In this document: positions 63,831 through 64,000 of the stretch, in pieces | Numbering within the stretch: position 1 is the first letter of the stretch | How the letters are laid out: each line of letters begins with the position of its first letter | Source of the DNA: Acetivibrio thermocellus ATCC 27405 | Lineage (GTDB): Bacteria > Bacillota > Clostridia > Acetivibrionales > Acetivibrionaceae | Reading direction: 5' to 3' | NCBI RefSeq assembly: GCF_000015865.1 | Contig: NC_009012.1 | Coordinates: 868,001-932,000 of the forward strand | DNA length: 64,000 nucleotides | Position numbers and translations under genes: made by a program | The notes under the pieces: generated by a model | The model's database searches: none | Seen by the model: only the letters and a program-made list of their open reading frames with translations | Told to the model about the DNA's origin: nothing

Positions 63831-63869
63831 AAAAATGTGGACAAGAGACTGACCCCTGCCCACATTTTT
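63831..63869 (-). terminator. Hairpin terminator or attenuator between khpA and rimM
   Basis: AAAAATGTGG (63831-63840) pairs with CCACATTTTT (63860-63869). It lies at the khpA stop on the minus strand and ends in TTTTTTAGC, so it can reduce read-through into rimM. Confidence 0.6.
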
Positions 63870-64000
63870 TTACTGTAATATTTCCACAGATACTCTCTTG
63901 TTTTCCTTTACTGCTGCCGCCTTCATCACTGTCCTGATTGCCTTCGCTATTCTTCCTTGTTTTCCAATTACCTTGCCCATATCATCTTTTGATACCTTTA
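63870..64000 (-). CDS. khpA: KH-domain RNA-binding protein KhpA (YlqC), 3' part
   Basis: The last 43 codons of a small KH-domain protein; the 5' part lies beyond the window edge. The KH GxxG loop is visible as GKVIGKQGRIAKAIR, followed by KENKRVSVEILQ and TAA at 63870-63872. KhpA partners with KhpB in RNA binding and cell-division control in Firmicutes. The order khpA-rimM-trmD-rplS (after rpsP) is a standard operon in this phylum. Confidence 0.88.
   Translation of the reverse strand, partial: KVSKDDMGKVIGKQGRIAKAIRTVMKAAAVKENKRVSVEILQ

Noticed and set aside
63674-63865. A 63-codon minus-strand frame upstream of and overlapping rimM
   Set aside because: It overlaps the well-supported rimM start and the khpA terminator hairpin and has no family resemblance.

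Overview
The window is a chromosomal segment of a low-GC, thermophilic, cellulosome-forming clostridium. The evidence is the combination of a GH9 cellulase with a type I dockerin, a second dockerin protein, a seven-cohesin type II scaffoldin next to a single-cohesin lipoprotein, and a Clostridia-type IspH-ribosomal S1 fusion. From family knowledge it matches the Acetivibrio (Clostridium) thermocellus genome around the gene known as celW. I could not run a search to confirm the strain.

Layout. 1-5.6 kb (+): cmk (3' part), plsC, the ispH-S1 fusion, speH, ndk, cheR and a 51-codon membrane peptide. 5.6-11.1 kb (+): a UPF0180 gene, an Rrf2/IscR regulator leading nifS-nifU-mnmA, then tyrS behind a complete T-box leader. 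11.2-17.7 kb: a PHP phosphatase (-), a REC/HD-GYP regulator (+), an M18 aminopeptidase (+), an LCP cell-wall ligase (-) and a tyrosine recombinase (-). 17.9-22.4 kb (+): a dockerin/beta-helix secreted protein, a DUF4956 membrane protein, and aroK-aroC. 22.4-31.4 kb (-): a PilZ protein, an M23 peptidase, the single-cohesin lipoprotein, the seven-cohesin scaffoldin and a 4'-phosphopantetheinyl transferase that seems to start at CTG. 31.6-34.1 kb: two tiny related membrane peptides (+), a metallochaperone (-) and a PQQ-propeller protein (+). 34.1-41.8 kb (-): a GntR regulator, purB, a small broken gene pair, a MATE transporter and a large multidomain S41 peptidase. 42.1-44.3 kb (+): celW. 44.4-55.4 kb (-): a frameshifted trypsin-like lipoprotein, potDCBA with its cupin regulator, several decayed or unknown genes, a lipoprotein, an aminotransferase, a large intergenic RNA-like element (54069-54411) and an M19 dipeptidase. 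55.5-64 kb (-): radC, yraN, flhB-like, ylqG-like, rnhB, a LUD protein, rbgA, lepB, rplS, trmD, rimM and khpA, the classic Firmicutes ribosome/tRNA maturation cluster.

The strongest unexplained signal is at 54069-54411. It is a non-coding stretch that folds on paper into a six-way junction: one 19-bp closing helix and five arms. All twelve non-Watson-Crick pairs I traced are G-U when read as plus-strand RNA and none is A-C. All six helices carry a G-U at the third pair from the junction, and the six linkers are copies of one roughly 13-nt motif. I do not recognise it as a named RNA class.

Other points worth a look are three independent genes that each appear to lack a single T in a T-run (37107-37309, 44459-45219, 50376-51058), the probable CTG start, a terminator-like hairpin that buries a ribosome binding site (5600-5655), and tandem cohesin duplication in the scaffoldin.
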